Shown here piece by piece: positions 21,750 through 32,100 of a stretch of 64,000 nt of DNA (the stretch's first letter is position 1; the number at the start of each line of letters is the position of its first letter). A program made the position numbers and the translations under genes. Source of the DNA: Euphorbia lathyris (Eukaryota; Streptophyta; Magnoliopsida; Malpighiales; Euphorbiaceae); contig NC_088915.1 of NCBI RefSeq assembly GCF_963576675.1, positions 7,445,001-7,509,000 on the forward strand. The letters run 5' to 3'. The notes under the pieces were generated by a model. The model saw nothing but the letters and a program-made list of their open reading frames with translations, was not told where the DNA came from and made no database searches.

Positions 21750-22275
21750 AATACCGTCCCCAAATTACTTATCACCGCTTCCATTTGGACTTTTTTGCCC
21801 TTCTCTTAATTTTGATCAAAATCTGAAATTTCTCTCGCCAAAATCATAAACCCGAATAACAATAATTGAAATTATGAAAATAATTGATGTGTGACAATCC
21901 GAACCCCGAAAATGGATGATTACGAGTCGGAAACATTAAAATTTACATTTTTTTAATCAAAGAACTCATGAAAATAATATATATTTTTCATGACGATTTT
22001 GTATTTTTCGTCACAAAAAATTGAATGATTTAGTATTTTTCGTCGCTAAAATTTTTACGATTTTGCACATTTCAAAATTTGGCCTAAACGGATACAGCAT
22101 CCGCACAGCCCATGGTGGGGGCGGATGCACCATCCGTTCCCGTCATGGGTCGGGCGAATGCCGCAACCATTTAGGTCAAATTTTGAAATTTTCTCTAGTT
22201 TTGAAAATTTTTATGCAAAAGGCAAAATTATCCAAATGAGACGGTGAAAATGAGTATTTTTATCATTTTTTTTTT
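21750..22275. mobile_element. Putative TIR element with GC-rich centre
   Basis: The left sequence ACTTATCACCGCTTCCATTT (about 21769) is matched by the complement of AAATGAGACGGTGAAAATGAG (about 22234). The matches extend about 45 bp and include TTTTGCC. The centre (22090-22165) holds inverted GC words such as GCGGATGCACCATCCG. No target duplication was resolved. The arrangement resembles the larger element at 25490-28138. Confidence 0.45.
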
Positions 22276-22342
22276 GTTATTTTTTTTTTTTGTCTTTAAG
22301 GTATGCTTCATGCTTTCAAATTCAATATTTTATCAATAATGC

Positions 22343-22397
22343 CACTACAAAAAAAACAGGCCTTTAACAACACTTTTATAGCAACAGTTTTATAAAC
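22343..22397. mobile_element. Possible CACTA transposon terminus
   Basis: CACTACAAAAAAAACAGG is the usual outer end of plant CACTA elements. Only about 55 bp remain before the probable solo LTR. No partner end was found in the window. Confidence 0.35.
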
Positions 22398-24209
22398 TGT
22401 CTCATGGGCTCAACTAAAAAGCCCAAAATATTAATTGGCCCAGACTAATCCACAGCTTCCGTATGCTTGTAATCTGATAGGGGTATTTTACCCCTATCTT
22501 TTAGCGTGATTTACGGGTTGATTTTGGATAAAATAAATAAGTTTAATTACAAAAATAAAGTGTTTTTGATAAAATAAAGAAATAAAAATAAATCTCGTAC
22601 TTTCAGTTTATTTTCCTCGTTTTTGATTAGTTTAGGAAATAAAAACGTCAAGCTAACTCGGCTCTCAAGATTTGTATTTCAGGTACGAGAAAGGAGCAAA
22701 AAATCCACTCCATACGCGGGGCGTATAATCCCCTACGCGGGGCGTGAAACATGGTGTCGGTAATGATTGCCTTATCCGCAGAAGCCATGTGGAACAAACT
22801 CAGCATACGCGGGGCGTATGCCACTCTACGCGGGGCGTATGACACATGTCGGCAATAATTGGCCTAATCCTAAAAGTCAGACTGCATTGTCTCCCAGAGT
22901 CAACTCTCCATACGCGGGGCGTAAAAGGCAGTTCTTCAACGTAAAAAGATCAGAGACTCTTTTACGCAGGGCGTACTTCAGCTACGCACGGCATAAAAGC
23001 ACCAATTCAAGCAATAAAACTTCAGAGACTCAAACACGCGGGGCGTACTTCAGCTACGCAGGGCGTGTTTGAGACAATTAGACACGGAATTGGTCCACAT
23101 GCAGGAGATTTCTGACGGAATTGGCACTTACGCGGGGCGTAGACCATTTTACGCGGGGCGTATCATGGGATTTCTGCACTCAATGATGTTGCTCCATACT
23201 TGTACTTTGTGAAATTACAAGCTTGCCCTTGCTTGATGTCTATAAATAGGAAGCTCTTGAACTTCATTTGGGACATTATTATGAACTAAGAAATAATTAT
23301 ACACTAGAGAGCAAACTATACTTGTTTTGTTACTTGTTGTAGTATAGATTCAATTTTTGTAGCTAAACTCTCCACCTCGAGAGCTTGTTCGGTTGTTCCA
23401 GCATTCCATCGAAGTTCCGCTCCACCATTCGTCACCAAGCTCGAGAGTTCCACCTCCACGACCTAGGAGACAACTTTGAGTCCGGTTAGCTAGTTTCAAG
23501 GGCGGATTCTCCCCTTTTACGTGCTAATTAGCTTGTACTCTTCCTATGTACTAGGCTTGGTTGTATTCCATTTATATACATTTCATATTTATAATTTCAT
23601 GATTTATAATCTCTATTTCCATTTACGTATTAGTGCTTGCTACTTGTTTTGATATTGATAATTGACTATTGTGTAGGAGAACGCGATTTCTGACGCCATT
23701 CGGGCTATCCTTAGGGAGTTATATAGGTGTCGGAAGTGACAAACCGGAAACCGTAGGAATTGACAAGCCATGGAACTTACGGGTCCTAGTTTCTAATTCC
23801 CCCGCTTTAGACACGCCTTGACTAGGAATCATGTAGTCTAAGTGCTTCACGGTCGGTCCTACTTCACTTAGTCGTCTTTGCAAGAGCGATTTACTATCCG
23901 TATACATTTAGAGTCATTATTGGTCGTGGTTATAACTTGTCACATTCATCCCACTTCATAGAGTTTTAGCCACATAAATCTGTGTCGCCAATAGTTAGTG
24001 TGTAGTTATATCTTACTTTACCCCAAAGTAATCACCGCTTAAATAACATACGAAACCGAGTCGTCTAATACTTGTAATTATAAATCCCGTGGATTCGATA
24101 CCCGGTCTTAACCGGATTATTACTTGATACGACGGGACACACTTGCCCCTAAGTAGTCGCAGCGTCTAAGTAGAGTCAAGAGCAATTTATAAAGACCACA
24201 TCCATAAAC
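22393..24209 (+). mobile_element. Probable solo LTR (1.8 kb), TSD TAAAC
   Basis: 22398-24204 starts TGTCTCATGGGC, ends GACCACATCCA and is flanked by TAAAC (22393-22397 and 24205-24209). It has an LTR-like order: a U3 with repeats, a TATA box TATAAATAGG at 23241, then a long R-U5. The segment AATCCCGTGGATTCGATACC...CCGGATTATTACTTG (about 24085-24140) is a pattern I know from plant Gypsy-type LTRs. No gag or pol is nearby. The 5-bp duplication is short, so the boundaries are an inference. Confidence 0.55.
22711..23164. repeat. Eleven copies of the palindrome TACGCGGGGCGTA
   Basis: The 13-mer, or versions with one to three changes, occurs 11 times in 450 bp, mostly as pairs about 10-12 bp apart (for example 22713 with 22735, 22805 with 22827, 23129 with 23150). 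TACGC and GCGTA are complementary around a GGG loop, so each copy is a potential mini-hairpin and holds CG dinucleotides. All lie upstream of the TATA box at 23241. Confidence 0.9.
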
Positions 24210-25002
24210 ATACACATTCACCGCAATACACATTTAATCGTCGTAAGAAACTCTACCACTAGGCGTCGCGCGCTATCATAATCCCTAATCCCTAAATCCA
24301 CATTCTCTCGTTCTTCACATCTCCTATGTCGCAATCTCTGTCGTTCTTCACATCTCCTATATCGCAGTCTCTAATTGATTCGTTTGCCTAAGGTTAGACT
24401 TCCGATCGCCGATCGTTAGACTTCCGTGCGCCTTCGATCGTTAGTCTCAAATTATCATTAGGCTGAATTTTATTATTGTGTGTTCTGAAATATTTTGGGT
24501 TATGCAGTGCATTGAAGATATGGTTGAATTTAGAATGCTTAAGGATGAAAATGGTGGTGATGAGGTAAACCATTACATATCTAAACCTCTGAGTGTATAC
24601 CTGCATTTTATTTTGTCATAGATTATCTTGCTAGTAGATTAGCATCAAAAGACACTTGTTCTTTATCCTTTGATTTTTTGAGATCGTTGTCTGCGCCTTT
24701 GATTGTTGTAGATCCTTTATGCGCTTTGGGTTCTTCACGGTGCTTCTTCAGGAACCTAGATCAAAGGTAAGTCTAAATCTCTATCTTATATGTCATTTTG
24801 TTAATTTCTAGATATTTAAGGGAGACACTCAGATTCCTAAATGGTATTCTCGAGGTCCCCTAAACATTATCAGCAGAATCCTTGGCCCAAACTCAGTTAC
24901 CAGAATTTTTATTGCTTGCAAATTGTTATGCATTTCTCCTCTTGACTACTAGTGTTACATGACCAATAAACTAAGAGCATCCATAATACCGTTAACAAAC
25001 TT
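24210..25002. other. Non-coding interval with a 33-bp tandem duplication
   Basis: TCGTTCTTCACATCTCCTAT is repeated at 24308 and 24341 as a 33-bp tandem pair, followed by short GATCGTTAGACTTCC repeats. Exon-like pieces occur (about 24506-24565 between AG and GTAAAC, and about 24712-24769 before GTAAGTC), but they encode nothing I recognise. Confidence 0.4.
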
Positions 25003-25419
25003 TTACGGGGTGTTTGTTAGAAGGGATATAGGAGGTGGGATAGGGATAACAAACACGAGATAAATTATCCCGTGTTTGTTTGGGAGATAGAAGAGTGAGA
25101 CGGACGAGGGATAAGCTTCTTATCCCTCAAATCCTATACCCGGGAGGGGGGTAGTATAAGGAGGTGGGATAAGCTCCTGCGATTTTAATAGGATGGAAAA
25201 GTCCATCTTATCCCTCAAATTAATGTTATGTAGTTTAAATAGGGTTAAAATAGTAAAATATATTATTTTATCCTTATCCCTATCCCACGTACCAAACATT
25301 GAATAATAATTCTCGACTATCATATTTTTATCCTTATCCCAACCATTTATCCTTATCCTTATCCCAACCTTTATCCCTATCCCTATCCCTATCCCTATAG
25401 AATACCAAACGCCCCGTTA
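25003..25419. mobile_element. PIF/Harbinger (Tourist-like) MITE, 411 bp, TSD TTA
   Basis: The element is 25006-25416, between TTA at 25003-25005 and 25417-25419. Its ends are CGGGGTGTTTG and the complement CGGGGCGTTTG. The interior is rich in GGGATA/TATCCC words that let it fold back. The 3-bp TTA duplication and the GTTTG terminus fit Harbinger MITEs. Confidence 0.78.
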
Positions 25420-25636
25420 GTGTCAACGCATAATTTGTAGGGTAAAAAAATATTAACTAAAAAAGTAGGGACAACACATAATTTTACAAGTGGGTTACTA
25501 AACCCAGCCACTAATTTATACTTCTAGCCCCGTGAATAGACCGAACTACCCTTTGCACTAAATTTGAAAAAACTCAAAACCTCTCAAGAACCGTATAGAT
25601 TTTTGTTCAAATCCGGACAAATTAGTGAACCGAATC

Positions 25637-27518
25637 ATGGATGGTGACAGAAACCGTAAAGGAAAAGCTAAAGTGGTAAGATTTACCGTTTTATTTCGTT
25701 GATTTTTACATCGAACTGAAATCTGTAGGGTTTTTTTGTATTCGCCGGAATCGCAGTCGGGCGCATGAGAATCACGCCCGACCTGCGGTTCGGGCGTATG
25801 AGTATCACGTCCGACCAGTGGTGCAGGCGTGATAGCCACATGCCCGCACCAATGGTAGGGCGTGATACGCATACGCCCGAACCGCAGGTCGGGCGTGATT
25901 CTCATACGCCCGCACCACTGATCGGGCGTGATGTTCATACGCCCGACCAGTGGTTCGGGCGTGATTCCCTTACGTCCACGGTTTTTTTTTATAAAAATTT
26001 ACATTATTTAAAATTTTAGTAATTTAGTGTAATTTTATAATTTTAGTTTAATTTTAGTATAAATTTAGTATAGTATTAGCATAATTTTTACAATTTTATT
26101 AATTTAGGGTAATTTTATAAATTTAGTATAATTTAGTATAATTTTAGTATAAATTTAGTATAACTTTAGTATAATTTATTATAATTTTATAATTATAGTA
26201 TAATTACAATTATTTACAATTATATTAATTTAGTAGTATTTTAGCATAATTTTATAAATTTAGTATAATTTACATTATTTACGATTTTATTAATTTAGTG
26301 TAATTTTTTTTGTAGACGGAGCGGCCTACTAGGGGTGGGAAATCCATCCCGTCATCTGCTCGTCGTCTAGATATGGACGGCGAGGATGATACACCACGCC
26401 ACACGAGATTGCGTGGTATTGATATATCCAATCGTAGGCGTAGAGGGGCTGCGACGGACCAGTTGAGGAGGGAACCGATTGTGGAGCAGCCCGATTTTGA
26501 TGGATCGGAGGGGGCGACAGATTTTGATGACAGAGAGCCTGATAGCGATACTTTTGAGGACTACCTGGATGTGGCAGCCCGAGCAGTGCGACAGTCTGCA
26601 GTTGCACATGATCGCGAGGTTAAGGATAGCGATGAGCAGCCGACCCCGGGGAGACAGCCGACCCAGCGCGTAGGAGGTCGTTTTGCGAGTACAGGTATTT
26701 TTTTACAATTTTAGTATAATTTTAGTACAATTTTAGTATATTAGTATATTTTAGTATAATTTTAGTATAATTTTAGTATAATTTAGTATTTTAGTATATT
26801 TTAGTATAATTTTAGTATATTTTAGTATAACTTAATTTTAGTATAATTTAGTATAATTTAGTATTTTAGTACATTTTAGTATTTTAATATAATTTAGTAT
26901 AATTTTAGTATATTTTAGTATAATTTTAGTATATTTTACTAGTATATTTTAGTATTTTAGTATTTTAGTATAATTTTAGTATAATTTAGTATTTTAGTAT
27001 ATTTTAGTATAATTTTATAACTTTCAGGGACAAGCAAACGTTCCAAAGCTAGTGAGGACGAGAGCTGGCTAGTTACTGCACCGGTGGATGGTGGCCCCGT
27101 TGATGGTTCCGTGATTCCTAGTTTTCTAGGACATGTTGCCTCACGGATGTTGGGAGGAGAGATTCGGTCGTTTCTGACATGCTACAACAGATCATCAGCA
27201 TGCCGAGATTTGTGTCAGTGGTTTTCTGGTGCGTTACCCGAGGTAAGAATAATATAGTGTGTCAGTGGTTTTTCGGTACAGCATGCTCGCGCCAACAGCG
27301 AATTTGTAAGTTTATTATTATTTAATATTATTATTTAATATTAGTTTATATGTGTTTAATTTTTAATATTTTTTTATTATTTATTTTTTTTTTTGCAGTG
27401 GGTTAGCTGGTTGTGGCGTGTCACCCAACTATCGGCTACTCACCGATCTGACGAGGATGCTCCACGCATTAAGAGGGAGATGGATGAGTTTATGGATGCG
27501 TGGCGTTGGGCGAGCTGA
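25637..27518 (+). CDS. Plant-mobile-domain/MAIN-like transposon protein, four exons, about 250 residues
   Basis: Exons 25637-25675, 26316-26694, 27028-27242 and 27399-27518 join in phase at GTAAGA, GTATTT and GTAAGA donors and CAG/TAG acceptors, giving 251 codons with the stop TGA at 27516-27518 and no internal stop. The N-terminus is basic (KGKAKV), followed by an Asp/Arg/Glu-rich low-complexity region. The third exon has VDGSVIPSFLGHVASRML, a pattern I associate with the start of the plant mobile domain of MAIN-like transposon proteins. The last exon ends in a short acidic/Trp segment (MDEFMDAWRW). It lacks the rest of a normal PMD, so it may be a truncated or specialised version. The first intron contains the left palindrome array, and introns 1 and 2 are filled with TTTAGTATAA repeats. 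Function unknown. Confidence 0.66.
25756..25980. repeat. Left subterminal array: seven small palindromes
   Basis: Seven units of about 25 bp, each with a GGGCGT or GGCGTGAT arm and an ACGCCC arm around 9-11 bp, are separated by 8-bp spacers. Some spacers are themselves complementary to others, for example CCTGCGG with CCGCAGG, so the whole block can fold both locally and end to end. It is open in several frames on both strands and reads as a repeated TP-containing peptide; I treat that as a by-product. Confidence 0.88.
25990..26310. repeat. AT-rich TTTAGTATAA minisatellite in intron 1
   Basis: Irregular copies of ATTTTAGTATAA and AATTTAGTATAA fill the first intron up to the acceptor. The same unit fills intron 2. 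Confidence 0.85.
26700..27020. repeat. AT-rich TTTAGTATAA minisatellite in intron 2
   Basis: Dense short repeats of TTTTAGTATAATTTTAGTAT and TATTTTAGTA occupy practically the whole 333-bp intron. Confidence 0.88.
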
Positions 27519-27822
27519 ATTTTTGTTGTAGAAATTCATACATTTTAACACTTTTGATATTATATTTACTCTTTTACGTTTATAAATGTTTATGTTTATT
27601 AATGTTTATTTTAATTTTTATGTTTTTAAATTTTATTTGTTAAAGGGTAATACGAGTTAAAATGCCATAATGTTTATTAATTAACTTATATTATTTTTAC
27701 TGATTTTAGGACTAAATTGTATGGTATTTTTAGGTTTTAAGTACAATTCTGTAGTTACGGGTTTAACGGCCTATTTACGGGTTTAACGGCCTATTTACGG
27801 GGTTAACAAGCTATTTTTTTTT

Positions 27823-28038
27823 GCCAATCCGACACGCGGGCGTGTGGCTATCACGCCTCACCGCGTGGTCGGACGTGATAGACACACGCCTCACCGCGTG
27901 GTCGGACGTGACAGCCAACTGCCCGACCTTGCTGTGAGGCGTGGGGCTATCACGTCCGACCACACGGTGAGGCGTGATATCTATACGCCCGACCATGCGG
28001 TGAGGCGTGATATCCACACGCCCGCATGTCGGATTGGC
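27823..28038. repeat. Right subterminal array: palindromes with CACGCC/GGCGTG arms
   Basis: The block begins GCCAATCCGACACGCGGGCG and ends with its near-exact complement CGCCCGCATGTCGGATTGGC. Inside, about eight units of GTCGGACGTGATA or GAGGCGTGATATC type alternate with CACCGCGTGG or CACACGGTG spacers. Architecture is the same as the left array but the words differ. Confidence 0.88.
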
Positions 28039-28187
28039 AAAAAAAATAGAAATTCCCCTCCCCAAAACCCATGAAAGGGCATTTTCGTCCTTTCACGGGG
28101 CTATGGGTGGGAATTTGGGGCTGGGTTTAACAACACCCTTTTACAAACAAAAAGCAACTTCCTTGATACCAAAAAGCATGTGGTATT

Positions 28188-28297
28188 CTATGTTGCAATA
28201 TAGCTAGGAAACGGTAATGGAAACGAAAAAGAAACAAAAACAAAAACAGATACAAAACACAGAAACACTAATGAAAAAAAGTTTTTGTGCAACATAG
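28188..28297. mobile_element. Degenerate copy of the CTATGTTGCACGG hAT MITE
   Basis: Runs from CTATGTTGCA to GTGCAACATAG with an A/G-rich interior (GGAAACGGTAATGGAAACG). Intact relatives with 8-bp duplications are at 47999 and 49073. No duplication remains here. Confidence 0.55.
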
Positions 28298-28378
28298 ATA
28301 ATACTCAGTCTAGTTCTAGACTGTTTGTAGGCAATTTTATGGCATTGGAAATAAGGACATCCTTCATATAGTTTCAAA

Positions 28379-28890
28379 AGGAAAAGTCTAAAAAAAATCT
28401 TTATACTTTCACGTTTTATCAAATTAATATCTGTAAAAAAAAATTGTTCAAACAAAAACTGTGATTTTTGTTTTGCTAAAAACAATTATCGTTTAGTTTG
28501 ACGCTATAAAAATGACTATTAACGACCTCAAAATGAAAAATTTCAAGAATTAACGTTATTGAGTACCACATTTACTATGGAAAAAAATATATTTTCCAAA
28601 ATTATCATTTTCGAAGTTTTCTCTCTTCCCCACCAAACAACATCTAAATAACCTCAAAACTAAATAAGAAGAATTAAAATTATTAGAATATCATCAAGTC
28701 TTTGAATTTTTCAATTGAGTTTGTCTAACGCTCATTTTAATTTGTAGGTCCTTATTTTTAGTAAAAGCGAAAAACCTCGGTCATCTCCTGATCGCAGACA
28801 AAAGCACCAGTCCTCGTTTGGATAAAAAAAAATTACAAATACCAGTTTGACAAAACGTGAAAGCACATGAGTTTTTTTTAGAGTTTACCC
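28379..28890. mobile_element. Fold-back MITE, family member 1
   Basis: The left AGTCTAAAAAAAATCTTTAT...CTTTCACGTTTT is matched by the complement of AAAACGTGAAAGCAC...TTTTTTTTAGAGTTTACC at the right. The core (ATTAACG...CACATTTACTATGG) is shared with the element at 56246-56808. Confidence 0.6.
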
Positions 28891-29102
28891 TAATTTCAAT
28901 TAGAATCTGTTTTTAAATCATCTTGATTGTGAAATTTGGGGTAAATTGCACGAGGGGTTAACTAATTTAGAAAATGTCCTAATAAGATTACAAAAGTTTA
29001 TTTTGAGTCAGATAAAATAACTCATCTTTACATTTTATACCAATAAAACCACTTTGAACATTTTCAGGTTAAATTCTCACCGGAAATACGGACTAGGACT
29101 TT

Positions 29103-32100
29103 TTAGGCTGGCATTGTCTGCAATCTTATGTGCTTGTACTTCTGTTCTTGGTTGAAGCATCTTGCACTCTCGGTTAAGCCTCTCAACAAAATGGATTTTA
29201 AAGCAGCAACTCCCTCCGGTATAGCAGCATCAATCTTTTTTATAAGACGAAAATTCAAACATCATGAGAATTCAGAAAAGAGAAAGCCAGACTCGTTTTA
29301 AACACAAACTTACTCGCCCTCGAGCTGTTGCGTTGAACTTCTGTAGCAAAAAAGCCTTGGGATCCATCTGGCCTGGAGGCCTTCCAATCCCTGAAAATGA
29401 AATAACAATTTATTTAGTTCCTTCAAGGCATTAAGGAACAAAAAAGTATTGAGCAGAGTTCCCGGCGGCAAACCTATTCTCATCCGAGCAAATTCTTTGT
29501 TTCCTCGAAAATGATAGATGACATTCTTCAGTCTAGTAATACGGAAAATTAAAACAAACAGGTCAAGAGCAAATCTTTATAAAAGCATAAGCAGCTTATT
29601 CATTATAAAAGAAAAAAAACATTACACATAGCTGCAAGCCATAGAATTGTCACGAGGCTATTGTTTTCGCCAGGCGGCATTTAGACGATCATGCTATCAA
29701 AAATTGCTAAGGGAACCTTTGAATGTATGCATGAAGTACAATGTGGGCACTGTGGTCGCCCAAGTGCCGTGCAGGAAAACACTAGCCCCGTGACAGAATG
29801 CTACCATGAACAGCATAGAGTTTAGCAGGGGCGGACCGACAATATGAACCCAAAAATAGATTTTAGTATGGTGGGTGAAGGATTTCGGCCCCTATCAAAA
29901 TCCCCAGCTGGTCCCCCAGCCCAGCCAGCAACACCCTTTTAAAAAATTTGGCCCCCCCTCTAACTTTATCCAGCTTTCGCCTCTGGAGTTTAGTGCTATT
30001 AACAATTTAATATACACAACAGATTTAAAGCTGCACAAAGAATCGAGTAAATGGACACACTTTTAGACAGAAATCTACACAAAGAACTATTAAATTTCAA
30101 AAATTCAGATGGAAAAAAAAATCTATATCAAGATATCACAAGTATAGGGCTGTAATCGAGCTGAGCCGAGCTTTGATCTGCTTAGGCTCGCTCGTCAGAA
30201 AATTGACGAGCTTGAGCTCAACATTTTGTTCATGAGCGCTCACAAGTTGCTCACGAGTCTTGCTCACGAGCAACTCGTTAATTCAGTTCATGAACTTCAT
30301 TAATTATATTAATTTGAAATTTTTTTAACATAAAACTACTACAAAACTAAATTTTATACAAAACTACGTTATTCTACATTTTCCCCTTTATAGAAATATT
30401 ATTAGGCTTTTATCGAACCGCTCATGAGAGGCTCAACTCATTTACAGCCCTACATAAGTAGGCAAGTTATTGTCTTCCCCTATCAAGCATGCTCTTGCTT
30501 TGCCTGCCCGAGTATTGTCATATTCTGCAGGTAAGAATGTCGTGTTATTTCTAGATAACCATTTCTATGCTTCTACCCTATAGAAGTCTGTCCTAGATAT
30601 CCATACCCGTTGTGGCTCCCATGACCTCCTTTGGCTTGAAGTCGAAGCACTCCACATGGCAAGTCCATATCATCATGTAGCTGCAATAGTATAATATCAG
30701 ATATCGGTGTTCGAAATCACATATCGAGACATGAGAAAAGGAAAGATACTAGAAGCAACCAGATTACCACAATGACGCGATTAAGAGGTAGCTTATGGTA
30801 AGCAGCAAGCGGTCCAGTCTGCATTTGGAAGAAAGATACAATTTATTCATTGAATCTTTAAGTAGATTTTCATGGCTAAATTTCATCTATGGCCTCGAAC
30901 TTATCGTTTTTTTTCACATTTTGAAGTCAAAACTTCATTTTCACATAAAAACGCTCAAACTTCAGTAACAGAAAAATAATTTGTAGGAATCCAATAAGAA
31001 AACCAACTGAATGATGATAATAGAAACGCAGAAATGCGCACACAGAAACAATGAAGAACAGCAATTTTATTGATAGCTATTCCTCTAAATGAGAAAACGT
31101 AGAGTAGCAAAAAGAAAAAGAAATGTGAAAGTAAAGCAAATAAATTTGGATTGAGCCTAAACCCATATTCCTCAGGAATTCCAGATTCCCTCTTTACTCT
31201 CTAGAGCAGAGCCTCTGCACTAATGCAAAAAAGTGACGGAATTCTTCATGCCCATACATACCTCCTATCGAACTTCCTAGAAATTACCTCAATTGATTCC
31301 TTCATAACTTCACAGCTTTACCTCCCACGCCTTTCCTTCCTTTCTTTTTTCTAGAATATACTTGCCAAACCAGCAGCCCACTACTAGCTTAATCCAACAG
31401 TTGAACCTTATTAGCTCGTTCTCTATCAGATGACATTGACATGTTAGACTTTGTCAGGTATTAATATGAAGTGGACCTTTAACTATCAGCTTGAGCTTTT
31501 AGTTCAATTGGTTATAGGACATGGTATCAGAGCCACCAGTTTGACCAAGTGGTCTAGGATCCAATTCCTGGCAGCCCCATTTGTCGGTTCTGACAGAATA
31601 CTTTTGCGCTAAAAAAGTGATAAGCTCAAATATTTATATGTGAAAATGATGCTTAGGTGGCAAATGTGAAATGGTAAAAAGTTCAAGAGACGTAGTTGAG
31701 ATTTACTAAGATTTTCATGCATCTTGAACATGTGGATTAAGCAGGCAAGCATGTTGTTGAGAGATTATTAGACTTCCTACAATGTCAAGAAAAGGCTAAA
31801 AACATATACTCACTCCGGTCGTTAATAGATGTCGTTTACAATTTTTCACCAAAACCAATAAAATATTTATTAGATTAAAATGACTAATTTACCCTCAATA
31901 ATTCTCCCCTTAGCCTCTACTTTCTATGCAGAAATACTTCTTAAATGTTATGTCTTAATTAGAATTATTTGCATTAATACTACCTTCACGCTTGGAGGGC
32001 GAGCCTTGGCGCAACAGTAAAACGTTGTTGTCGTGTGACCAAGAGGTCACGGGTTCGAGTCTTAGGAGCGGCCGGGGACGCGTAGTGCGACCGGGCCGCC

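Larger units (their letters stand above)
25482..28146 (+). mobile_element. Compact TIR transposon (2.65 kb) with palindromic subterminal arrays and a PMD-like gene
   Basis: The element is 25490-28138, flanked by the exact 8-mer TTTTACAA (25482-25489 and 28139-28146). The left end GTGGGTTACTAAACCCAGCC and the complement of the right end GGGTGTTGTTAAACCCAGCC begin an inverted repeat of about 65 bp, including AGCCCCGTGAA and CCCTTT. Inside each end is a GC-rich array of small palindromes (25756-25980 and 27823-28038). Between them lies one intact four-exon gene and no transposase. The 8-bp duplication suits hAT or a Mutator-like element; the plant-mobile-domain gene and long TIR favour a MULE-type element that depends on transposase in trans. 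Confidence 0.75.

Noticed and set aside
22711..23164. Possible CRISPR-like array
   Set aside because: Plant nuclear context, repeats of 13 bp only, irregular spacing and no cas genes.
24506..24770. Exon-like pieces between AG and GT
   Set aside because: Too short, no recognisable peptide and no neighbouring exons that continue the frame.
25558..25938. A minus-strand frame of 126 codons with repeated RITPD-like peptides, and similar frames at 25765, 27811 and 27844
   Set aside because: Palindromic GC repeats are open on both strands with periods divisible by three in part; the peptide repeat is a by-product of the DNA repeat.
26329..26609. Two minus-strand frames of 80-92 codons
   Set aside because: Antisense shadows of exon 2 of the PMD-like gene, which has proper splice sites and phase.
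31530..31560. Copia primer-binding site TGGTATCAGAGCC as evidence of a full retrotransposon
   Set aside because: No LTR, gag or pol nearby in the 5 kb around it; kept only as a low-confidence remnant.
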